From Prevotella sp. (GTDB lineage Bacteria > Bacteroidota > Bacteroidia > Bacteroidales > Bacteroidaceae): a stretch of DNA of 59,979 nucleotides. Under the pieces are notes generated by a model. That model was given only the letters and a program-made list of their open reading frames with translations, was not told where the DNA came from and made no database searches. The position numbers and the translations under genes are program-made. The stretch's first letter is position 1; each line of letters begins with the position of its first letter. The stretch covers positions 1 to 59,979 of the forward strand of contig JAGCDZ010000051.1 of NCBI GenBank assembly GCA_017650905.1. Direction: 5' to 3'. Shown piece after piece: positions 25,876-34,980 of the stretch.

Positions 25876-27561
25876 ATGAAACAAAGAGTAATGAAACAGT
25901 GGAGATGGTGCTGCCTCATGGCGGCTATGTGCATGATGACAGCATGCAAGGTGGATGCGCAGCCTTCCGGTCTGCCTGTTATCAACATCACGGCAGACAC
26001 CGAACTGAACGCTACGAAGAAAGTAACGGCCCACATGCAGATGGAGGGCTACGACGGCGCCATCGGTATCAAGCTGCGAGGTAACAGCTCGCTCAGTTTC
26101 AATCAGAAGAAATACACCTTTGAGACGCGCGACGAAAATGGCAAGGAGCAGGATGTATCGCTGCTGGGAATGCCCGCCCACAGCGACTGGGTGCTGCTGG
26201 CGCCTTACAACGACGTCTCGATGGTGCGCGACCCGCTGGCCTTCCAGCTTTGGCGCGAGATGGGGCACTGGGGCCCACGTACCAAGATGGTGGAAGTGGT
26301 CTTGAATGGCGACTATCGTGGTATCTATATCCTCTGCGAAGCCATCAAGCGCGGGGATGAGCGTGTGGATGTCAACAAACTCAAGAAGTCGGACGTTAAA
26401 GGTCGCGACGTCACAGGTGGCTATATCCTCCGCATCGATACTTACAACGATGATGATGCTACCTTCCCGTCGAAAGTGCCTGGTGTGGGTCCGGGCATTA
26501 TGACCAGCCAGATTACCTGGTCGTGTATCTATCCCAAGAAAAAGAGTCTCCAGCCGGAGCAGATGACGTATATCCAGAACTATGTCGACACGATGGAGGC
26601 TGTGATTCAGAGCGATGACTTTGCCGATCCTCAGAAGGGCTATGCACGCTACATTGATGTGCCTTCGTTCGTGGACTACTTCATCCATACCGAACTCAGC
26701 CTGAATGCTGACGGCTACAAGCGAAGCGCCTATTTCTACAAGGAAAAGCTACAGGAAGACGGTACGGGCGGAAAGATGCATGCAGGCCCTGTGTGGGACT
26801 ATAACCTCGCTTACGGCAATAACAACTTCTGCGGTTCCAACCAGTTTGAGGATTGGTGCTATGAAGGCTGTAACACTCAGCCTACGCCCGCTTTCTGGCA
26901 GCGCCTGTTGCAGGATCCTGCCTTCAGGAAAGCCGTTAAGGTGCGCTATCAGGAACTCCGCAAGACTGTGCTCAGCAATAAGCACATCAATGAAATCATC
27001 GACAATCAGGCTAAACTGTTAGAAAAGGTCAAAGACCATCATTTCCAGACCTATCCCGAACTGCTTGTAGACAAGAATCGGCAGCAGCAGACAAACAGAC
27101 CTCAATCGCAGATGGGCGGACCTCAGCAGATGAACGGTTCGCAGCCCCCGATGGGTGGCTTCGGTGGCGGCTTTGGAGGCGGCTTCGGAGGTGGTTTTGG
27201 TGGCGGCTTCGGGATGTTTGCAGGTCGCAACTTCAATTTCGATCCCCTCGCCATGTTTACTGCCTACCGTGTGAGCAGCTACGAGGAGGAAATCACCATT
27301 CTGAAGCAATGGTTTGCCGATCGTCTGGCTTTCCTCGATAAGAACATCGACCGTTTCGACAGAGATTGGGAGCCCCGCATCCAAGAGCTAAAGGAAATCC
27401 AGATGCCGTTTGGTAACGGCTTCCCCTTTGGTGGAGGCGGTAACCCGTTCGGCGGCGGTGGTGGAGCACCATTCCCCGGTGGAGGTGGTATGCCTTTCCC
27501 AGGTGGCGGATTCCCGGGTGGTGGATTCCCAGGTGGTTCGTTCCCGTCAGGCGGTTTCTAA
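25876..27561 (+). CDS. CotH-type protein kinase lipoprotein with Gly/Phe-rich regions
   Basis: 561 residues. Lipobox MMTACKVDAQ; then a CotH kinase domain (residues ~45-330) with GIKLRGNSSLSFNQKKYTFE, SDWVLLAPYNDVSMVRDPLA, NGDYRGIYILCEAIKRGDERV and the catalytic GPVWDYNLAYGNNNF. CotH of Bacillus phosphorylates spore-coat proteins; roles of Bacteroidota members are unknown. Two compositionally odd segments follow: a (GGGF)n stretch near residue 430 and a long Gly/Phe/Pro tail (GGGGNPFGGGG, PFPGGGFPGGG) to the end. They may be disordered or aggregate, perhaps on the surface. Start chosen at the first ATG, which gives the signal peptide. Convergent with the carboxylesterase gene across a terminator. 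Confidence 0.85.
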   Translation: MKQRVMKQWRWCCLMAAMCMMTACKVDAQPSGLPVINITADTELNATKKVTAHMQMEGYDGAIGIKLRGNSSLSFNQKKYTFETRDENGKEQDVSLLGMPAHSDWVLLAPYNDVSMVRDPLAFQLWREMGHWGPRTKMVEVVLNGDYRGIYILCEAIKRGDERVDVNKLKKSDVKGRDVTGGYILRIDTYNDDDATFPSKVPGVGPGIMTSQITWSCIYPKKKSLQPEQMTYIQNYVDTMEAVIQSDDFADPQKGYARYIDVPSFVDYFIHTELSLNADGYKRSAYFYKEKLQEDGTGGKMHAGPVWDYNLAYGNNNFCGSNQFEDWCYEGCNTQPTPAFWQRLLQDPAFRKAVKVRYQELRKTVLSNKHINEIIDNQAKLLEKVKDHHFQTYPELLVDKNRQQQTNRPQSQMGGPQQMNGSQPPMGGFGGGFGGGFGGGFGGGFGMFAGRNFNFDPLAMFTAYRVSSYEEEITILKQWFADRLAFLDKNIDRFDRDWEPRIQELKEIQMPFGNGFPFGGGGNPFGGGGGAPFPGGGGMPFPGGGFPGGGFPGGSFPSGGF

Positions 27562-27584
27562 TCGTTGTGTGATGCCAGACGGCA

Positions 27585-27624
27585 AAAAAAAAGGGGGGCT
27601 CATTGAGCACCCCTCTGTTTTTTG
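27585..27624. terminator. Bidirectional terminator between convergent genes
   Basis: GGGG-GGCTC / GAGCACCCC stem around ATTG (27593-27613), with nine A before and TTTTTT after. It should end the CotH operon and, on the other strand, the carboxylesterase gene. Confidence 0.75.
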
Positions 27625-29186
27625 TTGAACTCGTCGAGCTGCTTGAAGCAGTGGCGGTTGATGATTTCCTCTAAGCGGCGATCGTGGTTGTGGTGGAGAC
27701 TGGGTTTGTCGCCACCGAATTCCAGCAGTTCACCGTTTTCCTGTGTATAGGGATGCCAGTCTGGCAGTCCGTTGCAATTGGGATTGCCATCGTGTGCGAA
27801 TTTGGCCCATACGTTGCTCAGGGTTTCGGCCCAGCGCTTGTTGCTGTTGATACAAGCCTCAGAGAGCTGGTTCGTATAGTGGTGGAGCACATCGAAGCAG
27901 TACTTCAGTTCTGAGCCGTGAGCAGAACCCTTGTAGCCGCGATTGTCTGATTCTCCTACGGTGTACATATATACATAGGTGTCGGCCTTGCGCTTGCCGC
28001 CAATGGCATCAGAGGTGATGATGGTCTTCGGACGGAAGAGCCAGTCGATGCACAGCAGATCCTGTGGCAGACGGTCGAGGGTATGAGAGGGATAGGATTC
28101 CATGAAGGCACTGATGTAGGCATCGGTCTCGTCGCCAAAGGTGCGCTGCAGTTCGGTACGGGCCTGTTCGAAGGATATCTTCTGACCATAGCGTGAACGC
28201 TGCAGTTCGTTGAAGGTGGTGCCAATCATGAGGGGGATATCATCGCTGATGCTGGCAAAGGCGGGCTGGAAGGGTTGTTGCAGGAGCACTTCGCCATCAG
28301 GGGTAGGTCCGAAGCCCCACATCATCGGGGTGCCAGGTCTGCGGGTGCCGATGCTGGCAGCCATCGCACGCTGTCCAGCAGCATAAAGGTCTTTATAGGA
28401 AACGTTCTTGATCTTATCGACGTTTTTCTTGTTGAGGCCCAGTTCCTTGAGCACAGCCTCGCCCAGTTCCTCAGTCATCTCCTTGGTGTTGACGTTAAGG
28501 ATGGTGCCACTCATGATGATAGCCTTGTGGAAGAGTCCCTTAGCCCTGGGCATACACATCAGCGTGCCAACTTTACCGCCACCACCTGATTCGCCGAAGA
28601 TGGTGACATTATTGGGGTCGCCGCCGAACTTGGCGATATTGTCGCGTACCCATTCGAGAGCCTGTACGGCATCGAGCATACCGACATTGCCGGAGTATTT
28701 ATATTTCTTGCCGCAGGTGGAGAGGTCGAGGAAACCGAGGATGTTCAGTCGGTGGTTGATGCTCACTACGACAACATCCTTCTTGGCCAGACACATGCCG
28801 GGATCCCATTCGGAGGTGCCGCTGTCGAAACCGCCACCGTGAAGCCAGAACATGACAGGTTTCTTGGCCTTGACATCAGTGGTCCACACGTTGAGCACGC
28901 AACAGTTCTCCGACATCTGCTCTTCAGTCATCGGGCGGTTCTGCTGCTGCATGGTCATCGGGCCCCATTTGTCGCATTTTCGTACGCTCTTCCATTTCTT
29001 GACGGGCTGTGGGGGCATGAAGCGCTCCACCTTGGCATAGGGGATGCCGAGCCAGGCCATCGTGCCCTCTTGGATAATGCCGCTCACAGGGCCGCAGGTG
29101 GTGTTGATGATTTCCTTGTTTTCTTGTGCTGAGGCCGTTGTGAAGGCCATCAGCAGGGCGGTGAGAATCAAACTTAGTTTCTTCAT
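27600..29186 (-). CDS. Secreted type-B carboxylesterase/lipase
   Basis: 528 residues with a signal peptide ending TTASAQ. It shows the carboxylesterase family architecture: VMFWLHGGGFDSG (oxyanion hole), nucleophile Ser in FGESGGGGKV (the usual motif is GESAGG), and a late HGSELKYCFD with the likely catalytic His. Substrate cannot be inferred; family members hydrolyse esters of plant cell-wall acyl groups, xenobiotics or lipids. It is downstream of the B3/4 gene by 21 bp and last in a long minus-strand run. Confidence 0.87.
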   Translation of the reverse strand: MKKLSLILTALLMAFTTASAQENKEIINTTCGPVSGIIQEGTMAWLGIPYAKVERFMPPQPVKKWKSVRKCDKWGPMTMQQQNRPMTEEQMSENCCVLNVWTTDVKAKKPVMFWLHGGGFDSGTSEWDPGMCLAKKDVVVVSINHRLNILGFLDLSTCGKKYKYSGNVGMLDAVQALEWVRDNIAKFGGDPNNVTIFGESGGGGKVGTLMCMPRAKGLFHKAIIMSGTILNVNTKEMTEELGEAVLKELGLNKKNVDKIKNVSYKDLYAAGQRAMAASIGTRRPGTPMMWGFGPTPDGEVLLQQPFQPAFASISDDIPLMIGTTFNELQRSRYGQKISFEQARTELQRTFGDETDAYISAFMESYPSHTLDRLPQDLLCIDWLFRPKTIITSDAIGGKRKADTYVYMYTVGESDNRGYKGSAHGSELKYCFDVLHHYTNQLSEACINSNKRWAETLSNVWAKFAHDGNPNCNGLPDWHPYTQENGELLEFGGDKPSLHHNHDRRLEEIINRHCFKQLDEFNKKQRGAQ

Positions 29187-29207
29187 TGATGTTGGGTTTT
29201 AGGGGTG

Positions 29208-29873
29208 TTATGGATAGACGGTAATCGAACCGCCATCGCTCTGACAATACTTCCGGAGCAGATCCTGGATAAACTCGGCATTGGCGACGACACGTTCACG
29301 GTTGCCGTCATAGCCGTTGATGAGTACTACGAGATGAGTCGTGGCAAGGGTGATCTTGGTGCGCTCGTGGTCGCTGGTAGGGGTGCCTACGCCGCCTTCA
29401 GCATCACGATACACGGGTAACCCTGCAATGTTCAGCGGGCCACGTCCGATACCCTCGTAGGGCTCTCCTTCGCGTCCGATGCCTAAGGTGAGGGTATCGC
29501 CTACGAACTTGTCGGCATCAAAGCCACCGATGCTGTAACCGAAGGCTATGGAGGCGAGGTTCACCAAATCGACGAGGGTGTCAATCTGATAGAGTTCCTT
29601 ACCCTGCAGCATGCGCCGGATGAGCTGTTCGCTGGCAGGACGATATCTCGAAGGATCCTTGCCGCAGGCCTTGTAGACACGACGGGTGGCAGCGATACCC
29701 GACTGTTCCTTGAGTGTCTCAGTAGAAAGTTCCTGACGCAGACGGTCTTCGAGAGTATGGATTTCCTGCCACAGTTCTGGACTGTAGGGGGTATTGACTA
29801 CATGAGCGTCTACCGCGGCTCCTACGAAGCCAGGGCAGACGCTCGCTATCTCTTGCGAAACGAGAATATTCAT
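29208..29873 (-). CDS. B3/B4 domain protein (phenylalanyl-tRNA synthetase beta-like)
   Basis: 221 residues. The whole protein resembles the B3/B4 tRNA-binding domain of PheT: RRVYKACGKDPSRYRPASEQLIRRM, TLVDLVNLASIAFGYSIGGFD, and TKITLATTHLVVLINGYDG. Free-standing B3/4 proteins are thought to edit or check misacylated tRNAs, but most are uncharacterised. No signal peptide, so cytoplasmic. It sits 19 bp downstream of a membrane protein gene in the same direction. Confidence 0.8.
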   Translation of the reverse strand: MNILVSQEIASVCPGFVGAAVDAHVVNTPYSPELWQEIHTLEDRLRQELSTETLKEQSGIAATRRVYKACGKDPSRYRPASEQLIRRMLQGKELYQIDTLVDLVNLASIAFGYSIGGFDADKFVGDTLTLGIGREGEPYEGIGRGPLNIAGLPVYRDAEGGVGTPTSDHERTKITLATTHLVVLINGYDGNRERVVANAEFIQDLLRKYCQSDGGSITVYP

Positions 29874-29892
29874 GGGTAAAGTAAATAGGACT

Positions 29893-30465
29893 TTACTGAT
29901 CGGGATCGCCCTGATAGTGGTAGGCTTTCACAGGGGGATTCGAACCCAGATCCGCGGGCTTGACCGTAGTGCGAATGACACCATCCTTGTAATCCTTCTG
30001 CATGGGCCCCACGTTGAGCAGGAGATCCTTGTAGACAACGGTGGGATAGACGATGCCATACATGCCGAAGCCTACTCGTACTCCCTGCGGATAGATGTTG
30101 TTGACGATATAGGCCGTGCGGAAGAAGGAATGGTTGTAAATCTCCAGACGGTTGTTCTTCTTCAGCGATACAAGCAGATCCTTGTTGATGTTGGCAGTAT
30201 CGGCTCTACTGAAAATACTGTTCATGTTGTTTACCTGGTCGTCGATATCATCGCCCTGGATGCTGTCGTTGGCTTCGATGCACTGCAGGATGTTGTCGAC
30301 CATCTCCATTTCCATCTCCTCCTGGGTGGGCTTGGTCATGATGCCGACGATGAAGAGGATAATCAGGATACCAGCTAAAATGACGAGCTTGCCAAGGCAG
30401 CTATGGTAAAACGCCTGAAATGGTGATTCGTTTTTCTTGAAACCTCCTGTACTTGTCTGGTTCAT
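29893..30465 (-). CDS. Single-pass membrane protein of unknown function
   Basis: 190 residues. A short cytoplasmic N-terminus precedes one transmembrane helix (LVILAGILIILFIVGIM, residues ~27-43), then a periplasmic domain with acidic EEMEMEMVDNILQCIE and a beta-rich half (RVGFGMYGIVYPTVVYKDLLL). I do not recognise the family. It lies 16 bp downstream of folE. Confidence 0.65.
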   Translation of the reverse strand: MNQTSTGGFKKNESPFQAFYHSCLGKLVILAGILIILFIVGIMTKPTQEEMEMEMVDNILQCIEANDSIQGDDIDDQVNNMNSIFSRADTANINKDLLVSLKKNNRLEIYNHSFFRTAYIVNNIYPQGVRVGFGMYGIVYPTVVYKDLLLNVGPMQKDYKDGVIRTTVKPADLGSNPPVKAYHYQGDPDQ

Positions 30466-30481
30466 AATAGTTGATTGTTAT

Positions 30482-31069
30482 TTAAATTTTATTATTGTGA
30501 ATTAAGTTCATAAATTCCTGACGCGTCTTGGCCTGGTTGAAGGCACCGCAGAAGTCGCTGGTGGTGGTAATGCTGTTCTGCTTCTCCACCCCCCGCATCT
30601 GCATGCACATGTGACGGGCCTCGACCACCACCATCACGCCTAATGGTTTGAGGGTCTGCTGGATGCACTCCTTAATCTGAAGCGTCATGCGCTCCTGTAC
30701 CTGCAGACGATGACTATAGATATCGACTACACGGGCTATTTTCGAAAGTCCCGTAATGTAGCCGTTGGGGATATAGGCCACATGCACCTTGCCGTAGAAG
30801 GGTATCATGTGGTGCTCGCAGAGCGAGAAGAAATCGATGTCCTTGACGATGACCATCTGGGAATAATCTTCCTTGAAAAGGGCCTGTCGTAACACTTCAT
30901 GGGCATCCATCTGGTAGCCGCGAGTGAGCACCTGCATAGCCTTCGCCACACGCATGGGTGTTTTCTCAAGACCCTCGCGCTCGGGGTCTTCTCCCAACAG
31001 AGTGAGGATTTCACGGTAATGCTGAGCCAGTTGCTCTAAACCTTCGCGGTATTCTGTTTCTGGATTCAT
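30482..31069 (-). CDS. folE: GTP cyclohydrolase I
   Basis: 195 residues. It converts GTP to 7,8-dihydroneopterin triphosphate, the first step to folate. The zinc ligands are intact: Cys84 in [10 protein letters not shown] with His87, and Cys155 in [10 protein letters not shown]; other hallmarks are [13 protein letters not shown] and RLQVQERMT. The start overlaps the stop of the SPOR gene by 4 bp (ATGA), so translation is coupled. Confidence 0.96.
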   Translation of the reverse strand: MNPETEYREGLEQLAQHYREILTLLGEDPEREGLEKTPMRVAKAMQVLTRGYQMDAHEVLRQALFKEDYSQMVIVKDIDFFSLCEHHMIPFYGKVHVAYIPNGYITGLSKIARVVDIYSHRLQVQERMTLQIKECIQQTLKPLGVMVVVEARHMCMQMRGVEKQNSITTTSDFCGAFNQAKTRQEFMNLIHNNKI

Positions 31070-31764
31070 GGATTGGTTGTTGTAGTTGTGTCAGCAGGGA
31101 GATACGGCACGGTAATCTTTCCCTTGACGATAATGGCCGACTTGTAACCCAGTTTTCTGACGGCATTGAGTATCTGATGGGCTTCCTCATAGGTACGGTA
31201 GTTACCCATGCGACAGATCCATCGGGGAGAGTAGAAGTGTACATATACCGGTTCACCTGGGAAGAGCGCATTGATCTCGCGGCCTGTCTTCTCAGCTTTG
31301 ACACGAGCATCACGGGAATTGCCGCCTGCGAATACCTGAACGCGATAGCCGTTCACCTTATAGCCTTTCAACACTTTCTTGCGAGGCTCGTCGGAATAGG
31401 TGGTATCAGCGGTCATCTCAGACTGGGTCTTTATCTGTGGACGCTGGGTTTGCTGAGGCTTCTCTTTCTCGTCAGCCTGTTTCTGGGTGTTGAGGGGCTT
31501 CTGGGTGGTCTGAGTACTCGGCGTATTCTGAGTCGTATTCTGAGGACTCTGAGTATTTACATCCTGGGGACCGTTGACGAGGTCGTCGATCTCTTTTGAC
31601 TGTGTCACGGTTACCTTCCCCTCACCGGCATTGCTTTTCTGGAGCCTTTGGGTGAAAGTCTGTGCAGAAGAAGTGAAAAGTGAAGAGTGAAAAGTGAAAA
31701 GTGCCATGAGCACTATGAATTTCCATTTCACATTCACCAATTTTTGATTTGATAATGCTTTCAT
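31066..31764 (-). CDS. SPOR-domain protein, probably secreted
   Basis: 232 residues. An N-terminal hydrophobic signal ([15 protein letters not shown]) is followed by a Gln/Thr/Pro-rich linker ([19 protein letters not shown]) and a C-terminal SPOR domain ([41 protein letters not shown]). SPOR domains bind denuded glycan strands at division sites. It lies between tpiA and folE and overlaps folE by 4 bp. Confidence 0.83.
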   Translation of the reverse strand: MKALSNQKLVNVKWKFIVLMALFTFHSSLFTSSAQTFTQRLQKSNAGEGKVTVTQSKEIDDLVNGPQDVNTQSPQNTTQNTPSTQTTQKPLNTQKQADEKEKPQQTQRPQIKTQSEMTADTTYSDEPRKKVLKGYKVNGYRVQVFAGGNSRDARVKAEKTGREINALFPGEPVYVHFYSPRWICRMGNYRTYEEAHQILNAVRKLGYKSAIIVKGKITVPYLPADTTTTTNP

Positions 31765-31811
31765 CTTTTCAACAATTTACTTTTCACTTCTCACTTTTCA
31801 TCTCTCTCTTC

Positions 31812-32570
31812 TTATTTCCAAGCGTCAATGATACCCTTGAAGTCGGCAGCCTTCAGTGAAGCGCCACCAATCAGACCACCATCGATGTCGGGCTTAGCGA
31901 ACAGCTCAGGAGCATTCGAAGCCTTGCAAGAACCACCATAGAGGATAGTGGTATCATCGGCAACAGCCTGACCATACTTCTCAGCAATAATGCTGCGGAT
32001 ATAAGCGTGAATCTCCTCTGCCTGCTCAGCAGTAGCGGTAAGACCGGTACCAATGGCCCAGATGGGCTCGTAGGCGATGACGATCTTGCGGAAATCCTCT
32101 TCAGACAGATTGAAAACACTGCCCTCAAGCTCGGCCTTAACAACCTCGTTCTGCTTGCCAGCCTCACGCTCTTCCTTGCTCTCGCCGATGCAGAAGATTA
32201 CCTTCAGATCGTTCTTCTGAGCCAGGATTACCTTCTCCTTCAGGATTTCGGGAGTCTCCTTATAGTACTCACGACGCTCGGAGTGGCCGAGGATGACGTA
32301 CTGTGCACCTGTCGACTTCACCATCTCAGCGCTCACCTCACCGGTGAAGGCGCCCTTCTCCTTGTCGGCGCAGTTCTCAGCACCCAGACCGATAATGTCC
32401 TGATCGAGGAACTGGGCGATGCTTGCCAGGTGGATAAACGGTGTGCAGATGACGACGCCACAATTGGGTTTGTCAGCTTTCAGTGTCTCATTGAGCTCCT
32501 TCGCAAGAGCAATGCCGTCCTGGAGATTCATGTTCATTTTCCAGTTTCCGGCTACAATTTTCTTTCTCAT
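31812..32570 (-). CDS. tpiA: Triosephosphate isomerase module (own ATG inside the fused ORF)
   Basis: 252 residues from the ATG at 32570 ([13 protein letters not shown]), the canonical TpiA start and length. Catalytic residues are all visible: Lys in NWKMN, His in [10 protein letters not shown], Glu in [12 protein letters not shown], and the phosphate-binding [11 protein letters not shown] / GLIGGASL. It interconverts dihydroxyacetone phosphate and glyceraldehyde-3-phosphate in glycolysis. This is probably still translated on its own from the internal ATG, even though the reading frame is continuous with the upstream membrane protein. It lies 47 bp upstream of the SPOR gene. Confidence 0.85.
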   Translation of the reverse strand: MRKKIVAGNWKMNMNLQDGIALAKELNETLKADKPNCGVVICTPFIHLASIAQFLDQDIIGLGAENCADKEKGAFTGEVSAEMVKSTGAQYVILGHSERREYYKETPEILKEKVILAQKNDLKVIFCIGESKEEREAGKQNEVVKAELEGSVFNLSEEDFRKIVIAYEPIWAIGTGLTATAEQAEEIHAYIRSIIAEKYGQAVADDTTILYGGSCKASNAPELFAKPDIDGGLIGGASLKAADFKGIIDAWK

Positions 32571-33872
32571 AACTTTTTTACTTTCTTTATTTAAAGGGTT
32601 TAACTTTTCATTTTTTACTTTTTTCTTTCTCAGCCATTGCGTCCAGGCCCAAAGGCGATCAGCGATGGTGAGCAGCATGAGGGGCAGCACAAACCACAAG
32701 AGCAGCTTGGCAATCTTGCCTGGCACGCTGTCGACGGGCATCTTGCCTAACTCGCTGTCCTCCAGCTTCTTTGTAAACTGCTGCTCCTTAGGCAGACTGT
32801 TGTGGCTCCACTTGCGGATAACGGTGCCTTGGCGCAGGAGCATCAGTCCGGGATTGCTGCGGATCATGGTCTTCAGCGTTATCTCGTCGGTGGTGCAGAA
32901 GGGATACTCTGCCCCAGTCATGTCGCGCCAACGGTTTCTGGCCCGATCGGTACTGGCTGTGAGGCAATAGAAGGGATAGCCATTCTCCTGACAGTATTCA
33001 TACACCATGTTGATGCGGTCGAAATAGCTGTCGTTGGCATATTCCAGATGCGGGGATACGAGCAGGAAGGTGTAGCCCTCCTTTTCGAGTATCTCGCTGG
33101 TGATGTCGCCTTCCTCCGACTCGATGGTGAAGTCGTGGATGGGTGGGACATAACCCTCGGCTGTCTGGATGGTCTTCGAGTCGATGAAGGTCCAGGTGGA
33201 GTCGGGGTAGTTGTCGACTGTGAACTCCTGCCTCTGACCGTCCTTCTCCATGATGAAGGTGGTCTCGAACTGTGGCTGCGGGGCTCCCTCCGGCACTTCC
33301 ATCCCCTCCTGGATGTTAGCTCCCACGTGATAGGGGCGGAAGTCGAACATGGGCAGGTCATAGAGACAATAGCCTGCGATGAACAGGATGAACAGTGTCG
33401 CGTAGTTGAGCACAATCCACTGGTTGCTGCGACTGATCATGCGTGCCATATCGAGTGGTCGCCAGCAGATGATAGCAGCAGCAATGAGTAGCACCACATT
33501 TTTCCAGAACGTCTGCCAGTTGGTGAGCACCAGGGCATCGCCGAAGCATCCGCAGTCGCTGACTGGGTCGTCGATGGCGAGCCAAAGCGTGATAAGTGTC
33601 ATAACAATCATCACACAGAGGGTGATCCTTGATATCAGTCGTCGCCGGATGGCAAAGAGCAGACAGATGCCGATGACAAACTCCGCTGCCGACAGCAATA
33701 CTGAGGCAGAGAGCGTTACGAAATCGGGCACCAGATCGCCCAGATGCAGGGCGCCGAGGTAGTCATTGATCTTGTATTGTGTGCCCAACGGGTCTACCGC
33801 CTTGACGAATCCCGACAGGATGAATGTCAGGGCGAGCAGCAATCGGGCGATATTGACAAGAATCTTCCTCAT
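31812..33872 (-). CDS. Fused ORF: BT_3928-type DoxX-like membrane protein joined in frame to TpiA
   Basis: 686 residues with no stop between two modules that I know as separate neighbours in related genomes. Residues 1-~434 are the membrane protein: four or more helices ([24 protein letters not shown], then DCGCFGD between helices) like DoxX/MauE proteins, and a soluble part (residues ~190-385) resembling a thioredoxin fold without CxxC. Another helix follows, then a Lys/Asn-rich linker ([20 protein letters not shown]) that looks like translated intergenic DNA. Residue 435 onward is a complete triosephosphate isomerase. Either a real fusion, or a lost stop through a change in the A-rich linker. 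The first codon overlaps the DUF1599 stop by 4 bp. Confidence 0.8.
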   Translation of the reverse strand: MRKILVNIARLLLALTFILSGFVKAVDPLGTQYKINDYLGALHLGDLVPDFVTLSASVLLSAAEFVIGICLLFAIRRRLISRITLCVMIVMTLITLWLAIDDPVSDCGCFGDALVLTNWQTFWKNVVLLIAAAIICWRPLDMARMISRSNQWIVLNYATLFILFIAGYCLYDLPMFDFRPYHVGANIQEGMEVPEGAPQPQFETTFIMEKDGQRQEFTVDNYPDSTWTFIDSKTIQTAEGYVPPIHDFTIESEEGDITSEILEKEGYTFLLVSPHLEYANDSYFDRINMVYEYCQENGYPFYCLTASTDRARNRWRDMTGAEYPFCTTDEITLKTMIRSNPGLMLLRQGTVIRKWSHNSLPKEQQFTKKLEDSELGKMPVDSVPGKIAKLLLWFVLPLMLLTIADRLWAWTQWLRKKKVKNEKLNPLNKESKKVMRKKIVAGNWKMNMNLQDGIALAKELNETLKADKPNCGVVICTPFIHLASIAQFLDQDIIGLGAENCADKEKGAFTGEVSAEMVKSTGAQYVILGHSERREYYKETPEILKEKVILAQKNDLKVIFCIGESKEEREAGKQNEVVKAELEGSVFNLSEEDFRKIVIAYEPIWAIGTGLTATAEQAEEIHAYIRSIIAEKYGQAVADDTTILYGGSCKASNAPELFAKPDIDGGLIGGASLKAADFKGIIDAWK

Positions 33873-34411
33873 GCCAGTTTTATCATTCCAAAGACCGCGT
33901 AGTTGATGATATCCATATAGTTGGCGTCGATACCCTCAGAAACGAGCGTGTCGCCTCCAAGGTTCTCGATCTCCTTGATACGTTCTATCTTTGTAAGGAT
34001 GAAGTCGGTATACGAGCTGACGCGCATCGAGCGCCAGGCTTCGTCGTAATCATGGTTCTTGCGCTTCATGAGTTCCAGGGCCTCGTGGGCATACTGGTCG
34101 TAGAGGCGCATAGCCTCGTCGTTGGAGATGTCGACAATGTCGGCAAAACCCTTATAGAGCTGGATAAGCCCCACGATACCGTAGTTGATGAGTGCGATGA
34201 ACTCCGGACGGATGCCTTCGCCCACCATCGACTCCTTCTTGATTTCCAGCGAACGGATACGTTTAGCCTTGATGAAGAGCTGGTCGGTGAGGGCAGTAGG
34301 ACGCAGAATACGCCACGAGGCCTTATAGTCGTGGAGTTTCTTCTCAAACAGGGCGCGGCATTCAGCGATGGCCTGTTCAAACTCTTGGTTCGTCTTCTCA
34401 AATCGGTCCAT
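33869..34411 (-). CDS. DUF1599 protein with two tandem copies of the domain
   Basis: 180 residues made of two similar halves. [17 protein letters not shown] and [22 protein letters not shown] in the first half are matched by [17 protein letters not shown] and [22 protein letters not shown] in the second. That is the DUF1599 pattern; function is unknown, though the H-D-Y-x-x-x-W motif and helical character could suit a metal or nucleotide site. It overlaps the DoxX-like gene by 4 bp and follows the lipoprotein gene by 2 bp. Confidence 0.82.
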   Translation of the reverse strand: MDRFEKTNQEFEQAIAECRALFEKKLHDYKASWRILRPTALTDQLFIKAKRIRSLEIKKESMVGEGIRPEFIALINYGIVGLIQLYKGFADIVDISNDEAMRLYDQYAHEALELMKRKNHDYDEAWRSMRVSSYTDFILTKIERIKEIENLGGDTLVSEGIDANYMDIINYAVFGMIKLA

Positions 34412-34413
34412 GG

Positions 34414-34878
34414 TTACTTCGTCTCCTTCTGTTTCTTGTGAATATAACGGATTTTGGCACCGAGCACTTCATACTGTGTACGGAGCGAGTCGCGCTTCAT
34501 ACGGGTGAGCGTGAGCATCGTCAGTTCCTCGGGCGTGGCACGCAGCGCCGCTTTGTCACGCTCCACCTTCTCCTGCTGGTAGGCATAGTCGTGATTTACG
34601 GCCTGCAATAGACTATCAGTCAGGAGCAATTCCTCCTGGGCCTTCTTCAACTCGATGTCCTGATAGAGTTTGAGGGCCTTCTTGCGGGTGTCGATGGCGT
34701 TAGGGAATACTTTGCGCAGGCTGTCGATCACCGTCAAAGCCTCGTTGTATCGCCCTTGCTCGTAGCAGGTACCTGCTTTTTCAAGCATTTCCTCTGCCTG
34801 TTTCTGGATTGCATTCTCCCCACAAGACACGAGTAACAGGGTGCTCATCACGCTCAAAACCAGTCTTCTAATTGCCAT
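34414..34878 (-). CDS. Lipoprotein with helical coiled-coil body
   Basis: 154 residues from the ATG at 34878 (MAIRRLVLSVMSTLLLVSCGEN), lipobox LVSC. The rest is charged helix: one TPR-like unit (AGTCYEQGRYNEALTVIDSLRKVFPNA) and a coiled-coil stretch to a basic C-terminus. No named family recognised. It is first in the minus-strand run that goes on to DUF1599, DoxX-TpiA, SPOR and folE; a -7 box TAATTTTG lies at 34897-34904. Confidence 0.72.
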   Translation of the reverse strand: MAIRRLVLSVMSTLLLVSCGENAIQKQAEEMLEKAGTCYEQGRYNEALTVIDSLRKVFPNAIDTRKKALKLYQDIELKKAQEELLLTDSLLQAVNHDYAYQQEKVERDKAALRATPEELTMLTLTRMKRDSLRTQYEVLGAKIRYIHKKQKETK

Positions 34879-34948
34879 ATTTCTCGTATTTCGGTGCAAA
34901 ATTACAAAATTATTATTAATTATTCATTATGAATTATGAATTATTTTG

Positions 34949-34956
34949 TATCTTTG
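34949..34956 (+). promoter_or_regulatory. cca -7 promoter element
   Basis: TATCTTTG, 24 nt before the cca ATG; no clear -33 box. Divergent from the TAATTTTG box at 34897-34904 that serves the lipoprotein. Confidence 0.55.
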
Positions 34957-34980
34957 CAGCAAATTTGTGAAAAAGAACTA

